Shown: positions 37,550 through 46,876 of the stretch, in pieces
Numbering within the stretch: position 1 is the first letter of the stretch
How the letters are laid out: each line of letters opens with the position of its first letter
DNA from: SZUA-36 sp963704855
Lineage (GTDB): Bacteria > Pseudomonadota > Gammaproteobacteria > Xanthomonadales > SZUA-36
DNA: 64,000 nt
Direction of reading: 5' to 3'
Assembly (NCBI GenBank): GCA_963704855.1
Contig: CAVPHY010000028.1
Location: 1-64,000 of the forward strand
Notes under the pieces: model-generated
The model's database searches: none
Told to the model about the DNA's origin: nothing
Seen by the model: the letters and a program-made list of their open reading frames with translations, nothing else
Program-made: the position numbers and the translations under genes

Positions 37550-38431
37550 GTGAATATCCCGGGCCACAGTAATGGCTTTTTAGCAGACACAACCCGCTAC
37601 CTGGACTGGAGGCGTGCCAGGCTGCGGTCCTATCCGCGCAGCGTTGAGGAAATCCTCGTGCCGGTGGACGGTCTGCGCCATCTGACCGCTGCGCAGAAAG
37701 AGGCCATCAGAACAGCCTGCAAGCGCTCGAACATGGCCATTTACCAATGCCGTGATCCATCGGTCGACCGCGCCGCTATCGTTGTGTTTGCCAGGCAATT
37801 CGGCCTGACGCGGATCGATCATCACCTGTGCGCCAATGCCGACGGTGTATCGGAGTTATCGGTTGCGACCGAAGGCGTGCGGACGGGCTATGTACCCTAT
37901 TCCAACCGCAGCCTGAGCTGGCATACCGACGGTTATTACAATGATAAGGAAAGACAGATCAATGCCGTTGTCCTGCATTGTGAAGCAAGTGCTGCATCCG
38001 GTGGTGAGAACGCTTTGCTGGACCCGGAGATCGCCTACATTCATTTACGTGACGAGGATCCGCGTTTCATCACGGCGTTCGAACACCCCGAGTGCATGAC
38101 GATACCGGCGAATACCGGCACGCACGGTGAGATTCGGGCTGAGGTAGGCGGGCCGGTATTTGCGTATGGCCCCGGTGGTGAAATACATATGCGTTACAGC
38201 GCGCGAAAGAAAAATATCCGCTGGCGTGATGATGCGATAACCACGGCGGCACGGGAGTTTTTGACCGGGTTGCTGGCTGACAGGAATGGCCCGGTTATCC
38301 ACCACCGCCTTGAAGCGGGTGAGGGCCTGATCTCCAACAACGTTTTGCACAACCGGACCGCGTTCAGCGATGGGCCGGACCATCAACGCCGCTTATATCG
38401 CGCCCGTTTTTTCGACCGCATCGCAACATAA
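37550..38431 (+). CDS. TauD/TfdA-like Fe(II)/2-oxoglutarate dioxygenase
   Basis: The protein has 293 residues with a GTG start. The facial triad is visible: HTD at residues 125-127 (SLSWHTDGYY) and a distal His near 267 (NNVLHNRTAF), with Arg in RRLYRARFF for 2-oxoglutarate. TauD itself releases sulfite from taurine, but this protein could act on another sulfonate, a betaine or a different substrate. It is the first gene of a plus-strand operon divergent from dsrA and ending in cysG and a Rieske protein, so a link to sulfur metabolism is suggested by position. Confidence 0.78.
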   Translation: MNIPGHSNGFLADTTRYLDWRRARLRSYPRSVEEILVPVDGLRHLTAAQKEAIRTACKRSNMAIYQCRDPSVDRAAIVVFARQFGLTRIDHHLCANADGVSELSVATEGVRTGYVPYSNRSLSWHTDGYYNDKERQINAVVLHCEASAASGGENALLDPEIAYIHLRDEDPRFITAFEHPECMTIPANTGTHGEIRAEVGGPVFAYGPGGEIHMRYSARKKNIRWRDDAITTAAREFLTGLLADRNGPVIHHRLEAGEGLISNNVLHNRTAFSDGPDHQRRLYRARFFDRIAT

Positions 38432-38475
38432 AGTCGTACAATATAACGAGCCCGGCCCGACTGAGGAAACGCCTT

Positions 38476-38679
38476 ATGGAAGCCATTGAAGTAAAGCTCA
38501 GTGACATCATTATTCAACACCCTGAAATCAATTCTTTTCCGCAATTGCTCGACAAGGTCCGGGCAATGACCTCGGAAAACATGATTTTTCTCAACTTTGA
38601 CGTTAAGCCCGACTACCGTGATACACCGCGCAACTGGCAGTGGAAACTGGAAGTGGCCTTCGGTGACGGCGGTAAGTAA
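38476..38679 (+). CDS. Small conserved-looking protein of the dsr-adjacent operon (67 aa)
   Basis: The protein has 67 residues, with GAGGAAACGCCTT upstream of the ATG. The sequence is soluble and mixed helix/strand, with no cysteine. Its stop codon overlaps the next start (TAATG), which strongly supports translation. No family was recognised. Confidence 0.65.
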   Translation: MEAIEVKLSDIIIQHPEINSFPQLLDKVRAMTSENMIFLNFDVKPDYRDTPRNWQWKLEVAFGDGGK

Positions 38680-38897
38680 TGGCATCAATAGAATCAACTG
38701 TAACCCGGCTCGACAAATTCAGCGCACCCTATGGAAAGGAGGTGACACTGGAAAACGTCGCCTACGAAAACGGCATGCGGGTGCTGCGTATGCATATACG
38801 TGAAGGCAATCGTTTCACCGTGATGGATATCGACGAAAACACCGCTGCCCAATGGGGCGAGGCAATGACCAACTGGTCTGGCCGGAAGCAAGCGTAG
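38679..38897 (+). CDS. Small protein of the dsr-adjacent operon (72 aa, possibly DUF6967-like)
   Basis: The protein has 72 residues and is coupled to the preceding gene by TAATG. The sequence starts LDKFSAPYGKEVTLENVAYE and ends in an acidic/aromatic helix (AAQWGEAMTNW). I have a weak recollection of such a short family near sulfur oxidation genes (DUF6967), which needs checking. It is followed 20 bases later by cysG. No catalytic motif or cysteine is present. Confidence 0.6.
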   Translation: MASIESTVTRLDKFSAPYGKEVTLENVAYENGMRVLRMHIREGNRFTVMDIDENTAAQWGEAMTNWSGRKQA

Positions 38898-38917
38898 CAG
38901 GACGCTAAGGAGACGAG

Positions 38918-40331
38918 ATGGAACACCTCCCTATTTTCCTGAATGTCAATGGCAAACGAACCCTGATAGCAGGTAATGGCGTATCGGCCGCGCGCAAGGC
39001 CGACCTTTTACTGCGCGCCGGTTCCGACCTCACCATCGTCGCACCACAGCTCGGTGAGGAGTTGTCCCGTCTTGCCGATACATGGGTCTTCAAACACCAG
39101 GCGACCGAATTGACAGCCGCGGATTTGCGTGGCTGCGTGGTCGTGTTCGGCTGTTCCGGTGATGATGCGGTCAACGATGAGTTGTGCCGGCTTGCAGCCG
39201 ATGCCGGCATCATGGTCAATGTCAGTGACAAGACCGAAGACTGTGACTTCATCATGCCGGCCGTTGTCGATCGCACACCCTTGTTGATTGCGATTTCAAG
39301 CGGTGGGCTCTTCGCCGTTACTGGTGAGGATGCTCAAGGCACGTTTCGAAACTACGATTCCGGCAGCCTACGGTCGACTGGCCGAGTTCGCCGGACGCTA
39401 CCGGGACCGCATAAAAGAACTGATTCCAAACCTGACCCGCCGACGGCGTTTCTGGGAAGCGATGGTATCCGGGCCGGTTGCCGAGCACCTTTTTTCCAGC
39501 CAGCTCGAGCAGGCCGAATCATTGATGGAGAGCCAGCTCGAAGAGGCGGCAGCGGCAGGTGACAAACCACCGTTGGGTGAGGTCTACCTGGTCGGTACCG
39601 GCCCCGGTGACCCGGACCTGCTGACCTTTCGCGCTTTACGCTTGATGCAGCAGGCCGACGTGGTGCTGTACGACCGCCTGATCGGCGATGGCATACTCAA
39701 CCTGGTGCGCCGCGATGCGAAGCGGATCTATGTTGGCAAGCTCAAAAATAATCACACCGTGTCGCAGGAGGAGATCGGCAAGTTGCTGATCGAACTGGCG
39801 CGCGAGGGTAAGCGCGTGTTGCGTCTTAAGGGCGGCGATCCGTTTGTTTTCGGGCGTGGTGGTGAGGAAATTGAAGCCCTGTCTGAAAACGGTATCGCCT
39901 TCCAGGTCGTGCCGGGTGTGACCGCGGCCAATGGCTGTGCCGCCTACGCGGGTATACCGCTGACCCACCGTGACCATGCCCAGGCCTGTGTTTTTGTGAC
40001 AGGCCACGAGAAGGACGGGGAGCTCAACCTCAACTGGGAAAGCCTGATACAACCCCGCCAGACGGTCGTGCTGTATATGGGGCTTTCATCACTTGATGCG
40101 ATCACCCGCGGCTTTCTGAACCATGGGGCGGATCCGGCGACCCCGGCAGCCGTCATCGAAAATGGAACCCGCGCCGGTCAGCGGGTCATTACCGGAACAC
40201 TGGAAACGCTGCAGAACAACACTACACAGGCGGGTGTCAAAAGCCCTGCCCTGATTATCGTTGGCAGTGTCGTCAGCCTGCGGGACAAGCTGTCCTGGTT
40301 TGCCAATCGACCGGAGGATGAATCAATATGA
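38918..40331 (+). CDS. cysG: Siroheme synthase CysG (one-base insertion)
   Basis: The repaired protein has about 470 residues, like E. coli CysG. The ATG follows AAGGAG. The N-terminal part is the precorrin-2 dehydrogenase/ferrochelatase domain (FLNVNGKRTLIAGNGVSAAR); the C-terminal part is uroporphyrinogen III methyltransferase (VYLVGTGPGDPDLLTFRALR, LKGGDPFVFGRGGEE). The frame breaks in GGTGGGCTC near 39302: removing one G restores AISSGGSSPLLVRMLKAR, the expected junction. It makes siroheme, the cofactor of DsrAB (then amidated by DsrN), which explains its place beside the dsr operon. Confidence 0.9.
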
Positions 40332-40957
40332 GTGACGCACTGAGTTACCTGATCAAGGCCCGCCCGGAGGCGATGGGCGCCTATTTCTCCTTTCTTAAGG
40401 ACGCGGGCAAACACCTCGACCCCAAGACCCGTTCATTGATTTCCGTCATCACCAAGATACACAGCCAGACCGAGCGCGGATTACGCCAGTACCTGCCCCG
40501 CGCCATCCGTGACGGCGCCAGCCCGAACGAAATCCTGGATGCGATCCTGATGGCGTTCCCGACCCTGGGACTGGCCAAAATCGTCTGGGCGATGGATATC
40601 ATCCTGGATATGGATATCCCCGAGTTCCGTCTCGAATTGCTGGAAGCGGAACCACGTTGGCACGACCTGGCCGACTGGGCCGCGGTCGCTGACGGTGAAA
40701 TCACCTACCTGGATGATCGCGATGGAAGAAACGTATTTATCTACCGCAGCGGTGAAACCTGCAAGGTCTATGACAGCCGCTGCCCCCACCAGGTAACGGA
40801 TATTCCGCACCTGGCCCTGTCCGGCACGCAGCTGACCTGCCCGAAACACCAATGGGCCTTCGATGTCTCAACGGGTGAGTGCATCGCGAAGGGCACACGT
40901 CCGCTGAGGCAATTTGACCACAGGATAAAAGAGGGGCGGTTGCAGGCGATCTGGTAA
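40328..40957 (+). CDS. Carboxymuconolactone-decarboxylase-like / Rieske [2Fe-2S] fusion protein
   Basis: The protein has 209 residues. Residues about 1-100 resemble the CMD/AhpD helical fold (LDPKTRSLISVITKIHSQTE, GASPNEILDAILMAFPTLG) but have no CxxC, so they cannot do AhpD-type thiol chemistry. Residues about 110-209 are a Rieske domain with Cys152-x-His154 and Cys171-x-x-His174 in RCPHQ and CPKHQWAFD. The ATG overlaps the cysG stop. The Rieske part could carry electrons; partner and substrate are unknown. Fused to a non-redox CMD domain and next to cysG/dsr, it is an uncommon protein worth testing. Confidence 0.75.
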   Translation: MSDALSYLIKARPEAMGAYFSFLKDAGKHLDPKTRSLISVITKIHSQTERGLRQYLPRAIRDGASPNEILDAILMAFPTLGLAKIVWAMDIILDMDIPEFRLELLEAEPRWHDLADWAAVADGEITYLDDRDGRNVFIYRSGETCKVYDSRCPHQVTDIPHLALSGTQLTCPKHQWAFDVSTGECIAKGTRPLRQFDHRIKEGRLQAIW

Positions 40958-41002
40958 AAGCACCTGGCTAACATCACACCATTAATTTATGTGAGGACCA
41001 CG

Positions 41003-41482
41003 ATGAGTAATGTAACCCTGAACATCAACGGTGAAACCCACACGCTCGATATCACACCGGATATGCCCCTGCTCTGGGCCCTGAGAGACAAGCTGAACAT
41101 GATCGGCACCAAGTACAGTTGCGGCGTCGGAATCTGCGGCACCTGCACGGTGCTGGTCAACGGTATGCCGATGCGTTCCTGTGTCGTACCGGCCATCAGT
41201 ATGGCGGGTATGGAAATCACGACGATTGAAGGGCTGGACCCTGCCGGTGAACATCCGGTACAGAAAGCCTGGAACGATGAGGACGTACCGCAATGCGGCT
41301 ATTGCCAGGGCGGGCAAATTCTCACCGCGAGCGCCTTGCTCAAACGCAACCCGAACCCCAGCGACCAGGATATTGATGCCGCCATGTCGGGTGTCCTGTG
41401 CCGGTGTGGTACTTACCATCGCATTCGCAAGGCCATCAAGCTGGCTGCGAAATATTCGACCGGTGAAGGGGGTGCAGCATGA
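41003..41482 (+). CDS. Molybdenum hydroxylase small [2Fe-2S] subunit (IorA-like)
   Basis: The protein has 159 residues from the ATG at 41003, with AGGA upstream. The plant-type ferredoxin motif CGVGICGTCTVLVNG and the second cluster domain (QCGYCQGGQI, then VLCRCGTYHRIRKAI) match isoquinoline 1-oxidoreductase alpha or aldehyde oxidase small subunits. It overlaps the large subunit gene. It passes electrons from the molybdenum centre, probably to a cytochrome. Confidence 0.88.
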   Translation: MSNVTLNINGETHTLDITPDMPLLWALRDKLNMIGTKYSCGVGICGTCTVLVNGMPMRSCVVPAISMAGMEITTIEGLDPAGEHPVQKAWNDEDVPQCGYCQGGQILTASALLKRNPNPSDQDIDAAMSGVLCRCGTYHRIRKAIKLAAKYSTGEGGAA

Positions 41483-43648
41483 ATACCCGGCAAATACAGA
41501 AAGGTATGGATCGCCGGTCATTCCTGAAAGTCTCCATGCTGGCCTCCGGCGCCCTGATCGTTGGTGTCGGATACGAGAGCCCGCTGCGGGCCGGCGAAAT
41601 ACCCGCTGAACCCTGGGCAGCCAATTTGTACGTCCGTATCAATGTGGACGGTACGGTCTCCATCGTAAGCAAGAACCCGGAAGCGGGGCAGGGTGTGAAA
41701 ACCGCATTTCCGATGGTGGTCGCGGAATGCCTGAATGTCGACTGGAACAACGTCCGGGTTGAACAGGCACCACTCGATGACCGTTATGGACGCCAAGCGA
41801 TTGGCGGCAGTCGCGGCACACCTGATGGATGGGACGACCTGCGTATCGCGGGCACCGCAGCCTGTCAGCTGCTGATGGCGGCGGCGGCCAGTGAATGGGG
41901 TGTAGCGCTTGCTGAATGCGAGGCCAGGAACGGAGAAGTCTTTCACGCGGCCTCGGGCCAATCCCGGCGCTACGAGACACTGCTGACGGTCGCAGCCGGC
42001 TTGCCGGTTCCGGATGTTGCGGATCTCAAACTGAAAAGCCGTCCCTCGGAGTTCAGGCTGCTGGGTACCTTTGTTCCGGGTGTCGACAACCCAAGGATAC
42101 TGACGGGCCAGGCTTTATTTGGCTGCGATACCCGGATAGACGGCATGCTCTATGCGGTTTATGAAAAGTGCGCAACTTATGGTGGCAAGGTGCGCAAGGC
42201 CAATGTCGAACAGGTAAGAAAACTGCCGGGTGTGACCCACGCCTTCGTGGTGAATGGCACGGATGACCTGACCGGTCTGTTACCCGGTGTGGCCATCGTG
42301 GCCGGGACGTGGTGGGAGGCGCAATCGGCCCGCAAACAATTGCGGGTTGAATGGGAGACGGCTCATGCCGATTCCAGCGCGGGCTATGATACCCGGGCGG
42401 AGGAATTGAAACTGGAGGCGGGGCAGACCCTGCGCGCCGATGGCGATGTGGACAAGGCCCTGGGTTCTGCCAAGCAGGTCATCGAGGCGAGTTATTATTA
42501 CCCCTTTGTGTCCCATACCAATATGGAGCCGCAAAATTGTACGGCTGTTTATCATGAATCAGGCAAGCTCGAGCTGTGGGCGCCTTCCCAAAACCCGAAA
42601 GGCGGCAGGGCATTAATTTCCGCGACACTGGACATTCCCGAAGAACGGATCCACGTGAACCTGACTCGCATCGGTGGCGGGTTCGGCCGCCGGCTGAGAC
42701 ATGATTTCATGGTGGAGGCCGCCTGGATCGCCAGGGAAACGGGCCGGCCCGTGCAACTGCAATGGACCCGTGAAGATGATATGCGGCACGACTTCTACCG
42801 TCCCGCCGCCTGGCATCATTTCAAGGCGGGTATCGATTCGGTCTGGCAGGATGGTCGCCTTCGACCACCATTTCATTACCTTCGGCGCCAATGGTGAGAC
42901 GGTATCCGGTGCAGATCTTTCGCCCGATCACTATCCCGCCGGGCTGGTGCCTGATTTTCGCTTGCGCCAGTCGATCATTGAGACGCATGTACCGACCGGC
43001 CCCTGGCGCTCACCGGGTCATTCGGCTTATTGCTGGGCCTACCAAAGTTTCTTCGACGAGGTGGCCATCGCGGCCGGCCGCGACCAGCTGGAGTTCCGGC
43101 TGGATCTGCTTTCCAGGTCCTACGGTAAACCACCCCTGGATTTGAAAAGGACCAGCGGTGCTTTGAAGATCGCTGCCGAAAAGGCGGGGTGGGGTCAGCG
43201 CAAGCTTGAGCCCGGACGCGGACTGGGCATGGCGTTCCATTACGATCATGGCGGTTTTGTATCGCACGTGGCCGAGGTCGCTGCTCAGGGTTCCAGTATC
43301 CGGGTCGTGAAGGTCTGGTCCGGAATTGATGTCGGCCCGGTCATCAATTTGAGCGGTGCGAGGAACCAGGTAGAAGGCGCCGTGGTCGATGCGCTCAGCA
43401 CTGCGCAGATGGAGATCACGTTCGCCAACGGCGCTGCCGAGCAAAGTAATTTCAGCGATCAGCCCCTGCTGCGCATCAACCAGGCGCCCGAAATCGAGTG
43501 CCACTTCATTCAAAGTGACAACCCGCCCTCCGGCCTCGGGGAACCTCCATTTGCGGCCGCTGCGCCAGCCATTACCAACGCGATTTTTGCCGCTACGGGT
43601 AAGCGCATACGGGAGTTGCCATTCAGCCGGTCGGGGGTTTCGGTTTAA
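41479..43648 (+). CDS. Molybdenum hydroxylase large subunit (IorB-like), one frameshift
   Basis: The repaired protein has about 722 residues. A Tat-type signal (MDRRSFLKVSMLASGALIVG) points to export with the cofactor bound. Molybdopterin-domain motifs include GGGFGRRLRHDF and a C-terminal LGEPPFAAAAPAITNAIF. Near 42850-42860 the frame moves by one base between VWQDG and VAFDHHFITFGANGE. No separate FAD subunit is present, as in isoquinoline oxidoreductase and the Tat-exported aldehyde dehydrogenase group. The substrate (an aldehyde or N-heterocycle) is undetermined. Confidence 0.82.
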
Positions 43649-43664
43649 GGCCCGGGACGAGCGC

Positions 43665-43695
43665 AATAAAAAACCCCGGCCGGTGGCCGGGGTTT
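43665..43695 (-). terminator. Terminator between convergent genes
   Basis: The arms AAACCCCGGCC (43671-43681) and GGCCGGGGTTT (43685-43695) enclose a three-base loop. An A-run at 43667-43673 becomes a U-run when read on the minus strand, so it ends the RND operon and may also slow plus-strand transcription from the molybdenum hydroxylase genes. Confidence 0.8.
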
Positions 43696-43719
43696 GAGAT
43701 CAGCCCGAGGTAAGGGTTC

Positions 43720-46700
43720 CTAAAGTGAAGAGGTCTCAGCTTCACCGTCCGGGGAGCGCTGCAATTTGTTGAGAGTCCGATTTTTGGTGCGTGCAAAGAA
43801 CTCGCTGATATCGAGCCCGATGCCATAAAGGGACGGCACCATCAACAGGGTTACAAAGAAGGCGAAGAACACACCGAAGGCCAGCGCGATCACGATCGGC
43901 TGCAGGAACGCTGCCTGGATTGAGCGCTCCAGCATCATGGGTGTGAGGCCGACAATGGTGGTGACCGATGTCAGCAGGATGGGTCTGAAACGTGCCACAC
44001 CGGCCTCGACGATGGCATCACGTGCTGACAGGCCCTGCTCGCGCAAGCGGTTGCAATAATCCATCAATACCAGGTTGTCGTTGACCACCACGCCCGCTGC
44101 GGCGGCGATACCGAAATAGCTGAAAATCGCCATGGTCATACCGAGCACGGCGTGGCCGACGATGGCCCCGACAAAGGCATACGGCATGGCTATGAGGATC
44201 AGTATTGGTTGCCAGTAGCTGCGGAAGGCGACCGCCAGCATGGTGTACATGGCGAAAAATGCGATCAGGTACAGCCCCATGACTTCCTTGATAAATCGCT
44301 GCTCACCTTCAGCCTGGCCAACTGCACCGCGGATGATACCCGGGTAGCGTTTTTCCCATTCCGGGAAAAAGTTCTCATCCAGGTCTTTCATGATGTCATC
44401 ACGCACCTGTTCTTTCAGGTCTGCGCTGATACGCGCGGCGCGGTTGCCATTCCAGCGCTGGATGCGGTTGATTCCGGGTGCATATTCAAGGTCTGCAACG
44501 GCGAGCAGCGGCAATTCACGACCGTCATTGGTGCGCACCCGGAAATTCTTCAGGCTTTCGATGGACTGCCTTGATTCGAGCGGGTAACGGACCTTGACAC
44601 GTACGTCCTGGCCATCACGCGGCAGGCGTTGCACCTCTTCACCAAAGTAGGCCTGGCGTACCTGCCGGTTGACATCGGCCAGGGTCAGGCCGAGCTTCGC
44701 GGTGCCGGGCTTCATGGTCAGGCGGATCTCTTCGGATGCGCCTTCGAGGTTGTTACGTACATCGTAAATGGTCTCGTAGGTGCGTAACTGGTTTTCAACA
44801 TCTGCGGTCGCGGCACGCAAAATATCGAGGTCGGGGTGCCGGATGGACAACTCGAAATCGGGGTCGTTGTTACCCTGCGTATATTGCACCGAAACCTCGC
44901 GCGCATCGGGCACATCGCCCATCAGTTCACGTAAGCGGATGGAGGCGTCCTTGGCGGTCATATCGCGGACTTCCGGTGGTGCCAGCTTGACGATGGCCAG
45001 CACGCTGTCGCGTCGTGAACGCGTGTACCAGTTTTCAATCAATACGCCTTCACCATCGGTGCGCTGGTTTACTTCGTCGACCAGCGCCTGTTCGGCTGCC
45101 TGCAGTTGCGCAAGGATTTCCAGCGCACGGCTATAGGGTGCGCCTTCCGGCATCACGACGTTGACAATGATCTCATCGGATTCGATATCCGGCATAAAGC
45201 TCTTCTTGACCCAGCCGGTTCCAAAGAGACCAAAGCCAATGACCAGCGCGCCGATAAACAGGCTGGTCGTCAGGTAGCGGCGGTCGATCGACCAGCGGGC
45301 GATTCTCCGGTAACGGAATTGTGCGAAATTGAGAATGCTGTCGGCGATCCGTTTCTGGAACCGGCCAAAACGCCTCATGTTCGTGCGCGGTTTCATCGTG
45401 GAAAGATGCGAAGGCAGAATCAACAGGGATTCGACCAGCGAAAAACCCAGCGCAAGGATCACGACCCAGGTGATGTGCCGTGTAAATTCAGAGGTTGAAC
45501 CGCTGACAAAAAGCCAGGGAAGAAACGCCATGATGGTCGTAATAACACCGAAAATAACCGGCTTGGCAACCAGTTGGGCGCCGGATATGGCCGCGTTGAC
45601 ACCGCCGCCGATACGGTTGGTTTCACTGTGTATGCCTTCACCGACCACGATCGCATCATCCACGACGATACCCAGCACCAGCAGGAAGGCGAAGGTGGAG
45701 AGCATGTTCAGGGAAACACCCACCGGCCCCAGCAGGACAAAGGCGCCGGCGTAAGCAGTGGCGATACCGACGGCAACCCAGAAGGCCACGATCGGCCGCA
45801 GGGTGAGCAGCAATATGATCATGACCAGCGCCAGTCCCTGGACGGCGGAACTGCCGATGGTTTTCATGCGGCCCTTGAAGTCCACTGCCTGGTCGGTCCA
45901 CAGTGTCAGCGAGACACCTTGCGGCAGGCTCTCACGCCTTTTCTCGATCCACTCGTTGACAGATTTCGATGCCGTGACGATATCCATAACCTCGGTGGAC
46001 ATGATCTGCAGCAGCACCGCGGGCTCACCATTGAGTGTTGCCAGGATCGGGTTGTCTTCGAAACCATCCAGCACGGTGGCGACATCACCGACGCGAATAA
46101 TGCCGCCATCGGATGTTTCGCGGATGATGATATTGTTGAATTCTGTTTCGGTGTCCGCCTGGCTGCGCACCTTTAGCTGGTAGGTGCCCACTTCGGTACG
46201 GACCTGGCCTGCGGACTGGTTGATCGAGGTGTTCCGGATCGCGTTGGCGACCTCGGAAAAACTCAGGTTATAACGTCTCAGGGCCTCTTCGCTGACCTCG
46301 ATGGAAACCTCTTCCTGGCGCACGCCAAACAGGTTTACAACGGTAACGGCTGTTAATTGCGCGGCTTCACGCCTGAGGGTTTCCGCAAGGCGCTTGAGTT
46401 CGCGTTCGCCAATATCACCATGTACCGCGACACGCATGAACTCGTTCTGATTAACCCATTGCTGAACCTGCGGCGGTTCGATGTCACGCGGGAAAGACGA
46501 GATGGAATCGAGGCGGATTTTGACATCGTTCATGAACTGGGTGAAATCGACCTGCTGCTCGGCAAGGATGTAAACCTCACCGGAGCCTTCACTCGAGGAG
46601 GAGCGGACCCATTCGATGGCATCCAGGTCACGCACGGATTCCTCGATACGCGCGACGATTTGCTCTTCAACTTCCTGCGGAGCGGCACCCGGCCAGGAAA

Positions 46701-46848
46701 CCACGATCTGCAGACCGGGGAAGCGAACCTGCGGATCCATTTCGCGTTCCATCTGGGAAAAGCCAATTGCGCCGGCAACAAAAATACCGATCATGACCAG
46801 GTTTGCGGCTACTGAATTTCGTGCCCACCAGGCGATCAATCCGTTCAT
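43720..46848 (-). CDS. RND efflux transporter, inner-membrane pump (AcrB/HAE1-like)
   Basis: The protein has 1042 residues with the full RND layout: helix 1 (AANLVMIGIFVAGAIGFSQM), a large periplasmic loop, helices 2-6 with the proton-relay Asp pair in LGIVVDDAIVVGEG, a second periplasmic loop and helices 8-12. It is driven by the proton gradient and exports small molecules; the substrate is unknown. It follows its adaptor gene by about 28 bases. No outer-membrane channel gene is in this operon. Confidence 0.92.
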   Translation of the reverse strand: MNGLIAWWARNSVAANLVMIGIFVAGAIGFSQMEREMDPQVRFPGLQIVVSWPGAAPQEVEEQIVARIEESVRDLDAIEWVRSSSSEGSGEVYILAEQQVDFTQFMNDVKIRLDSISSFPRDIEPPQVQQWVNQNEFMRVAVHGDIGERELKRLAETLRREAAQLTAVTVVNLFGVRQEEVSIEVSEEALRRYNLSFSEVANAIRNTSINQSAGQVRTEVGTYQLKVRSQADTETEFNNIIIRETSDGGIIRVGDVATVLDGFEDNPILATLNGEPAVLLQIMSTEVMDIVTASKSVNEWIEKRRESLPQGVSLTLWTDQAVDFKGRMKTIGSSAVQGLALVMIILLLTLRPIVAFWVAVGIATAYAGAFVLLGPVGVSLNMLSTFAFLLVLGIVVDDAIVVGEGIHSETNRIGGGVNAAISGAQLVAKPVIFGVITTIMAFLPWLFVSGSTSEFTRHITWVVILALGFSLVESLLILPSHLSTMKPRTNMRRFGRFQKRIADSILNFAQFRYRRIARWSIDRRYLTTSLFIGALVIGFGLFGTGWVKKSFMPDIESDEIIVNVVMPEGAPYSRALEILAQLQAAEQALVDEVNQRTDGEGVLIENWYTRSRRDSVLAIVKLAPPEVRDMTAKDASIRLRELMGDVPDAREVSVQYTQGNNDPDFELSIRHPDLDILRAATADVENQLRTYETIYDVRNNLEGASEEIRLTMKPGTAKLGLTLADVNRQVRQAYFGEEVQRLPRDGQDVRVKVRYPLESRQSIESLKNFRVRTNDGRELPLLAVADLEYAPGINRIQRWNGNRAARISADLKEQVRDDIMKDLDENFFPEWEKRYPGIIRGAVGQAEGEQRFIKEVMGLYLIAFFAMYTMLAVAFRSYWQPILILIAMPYAFVGAIVGHAVLGMTMAIFSYFGIAAAAGVVVNDNLVLMDYCNRLREQGLSARDAIVEAGVARFRPILLTSVTTIVGLTPMMLERSIQAAFLQPIVIALAFGVFFAFFVTLLMVPSLYGIGLDISEFFARTKNRTLNKLQRSPDGEAETSSL

Positions 46849-46876
46849 GTCCTGCTCCCTCTTCTATAACTCTTAT

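Noticed and set aside
43720..46848. Several antisense frames within the RND pump gene
   Set aside because: The pump itself is intact and conserved over its whole length; the antisense frames carry no recognisable motif.
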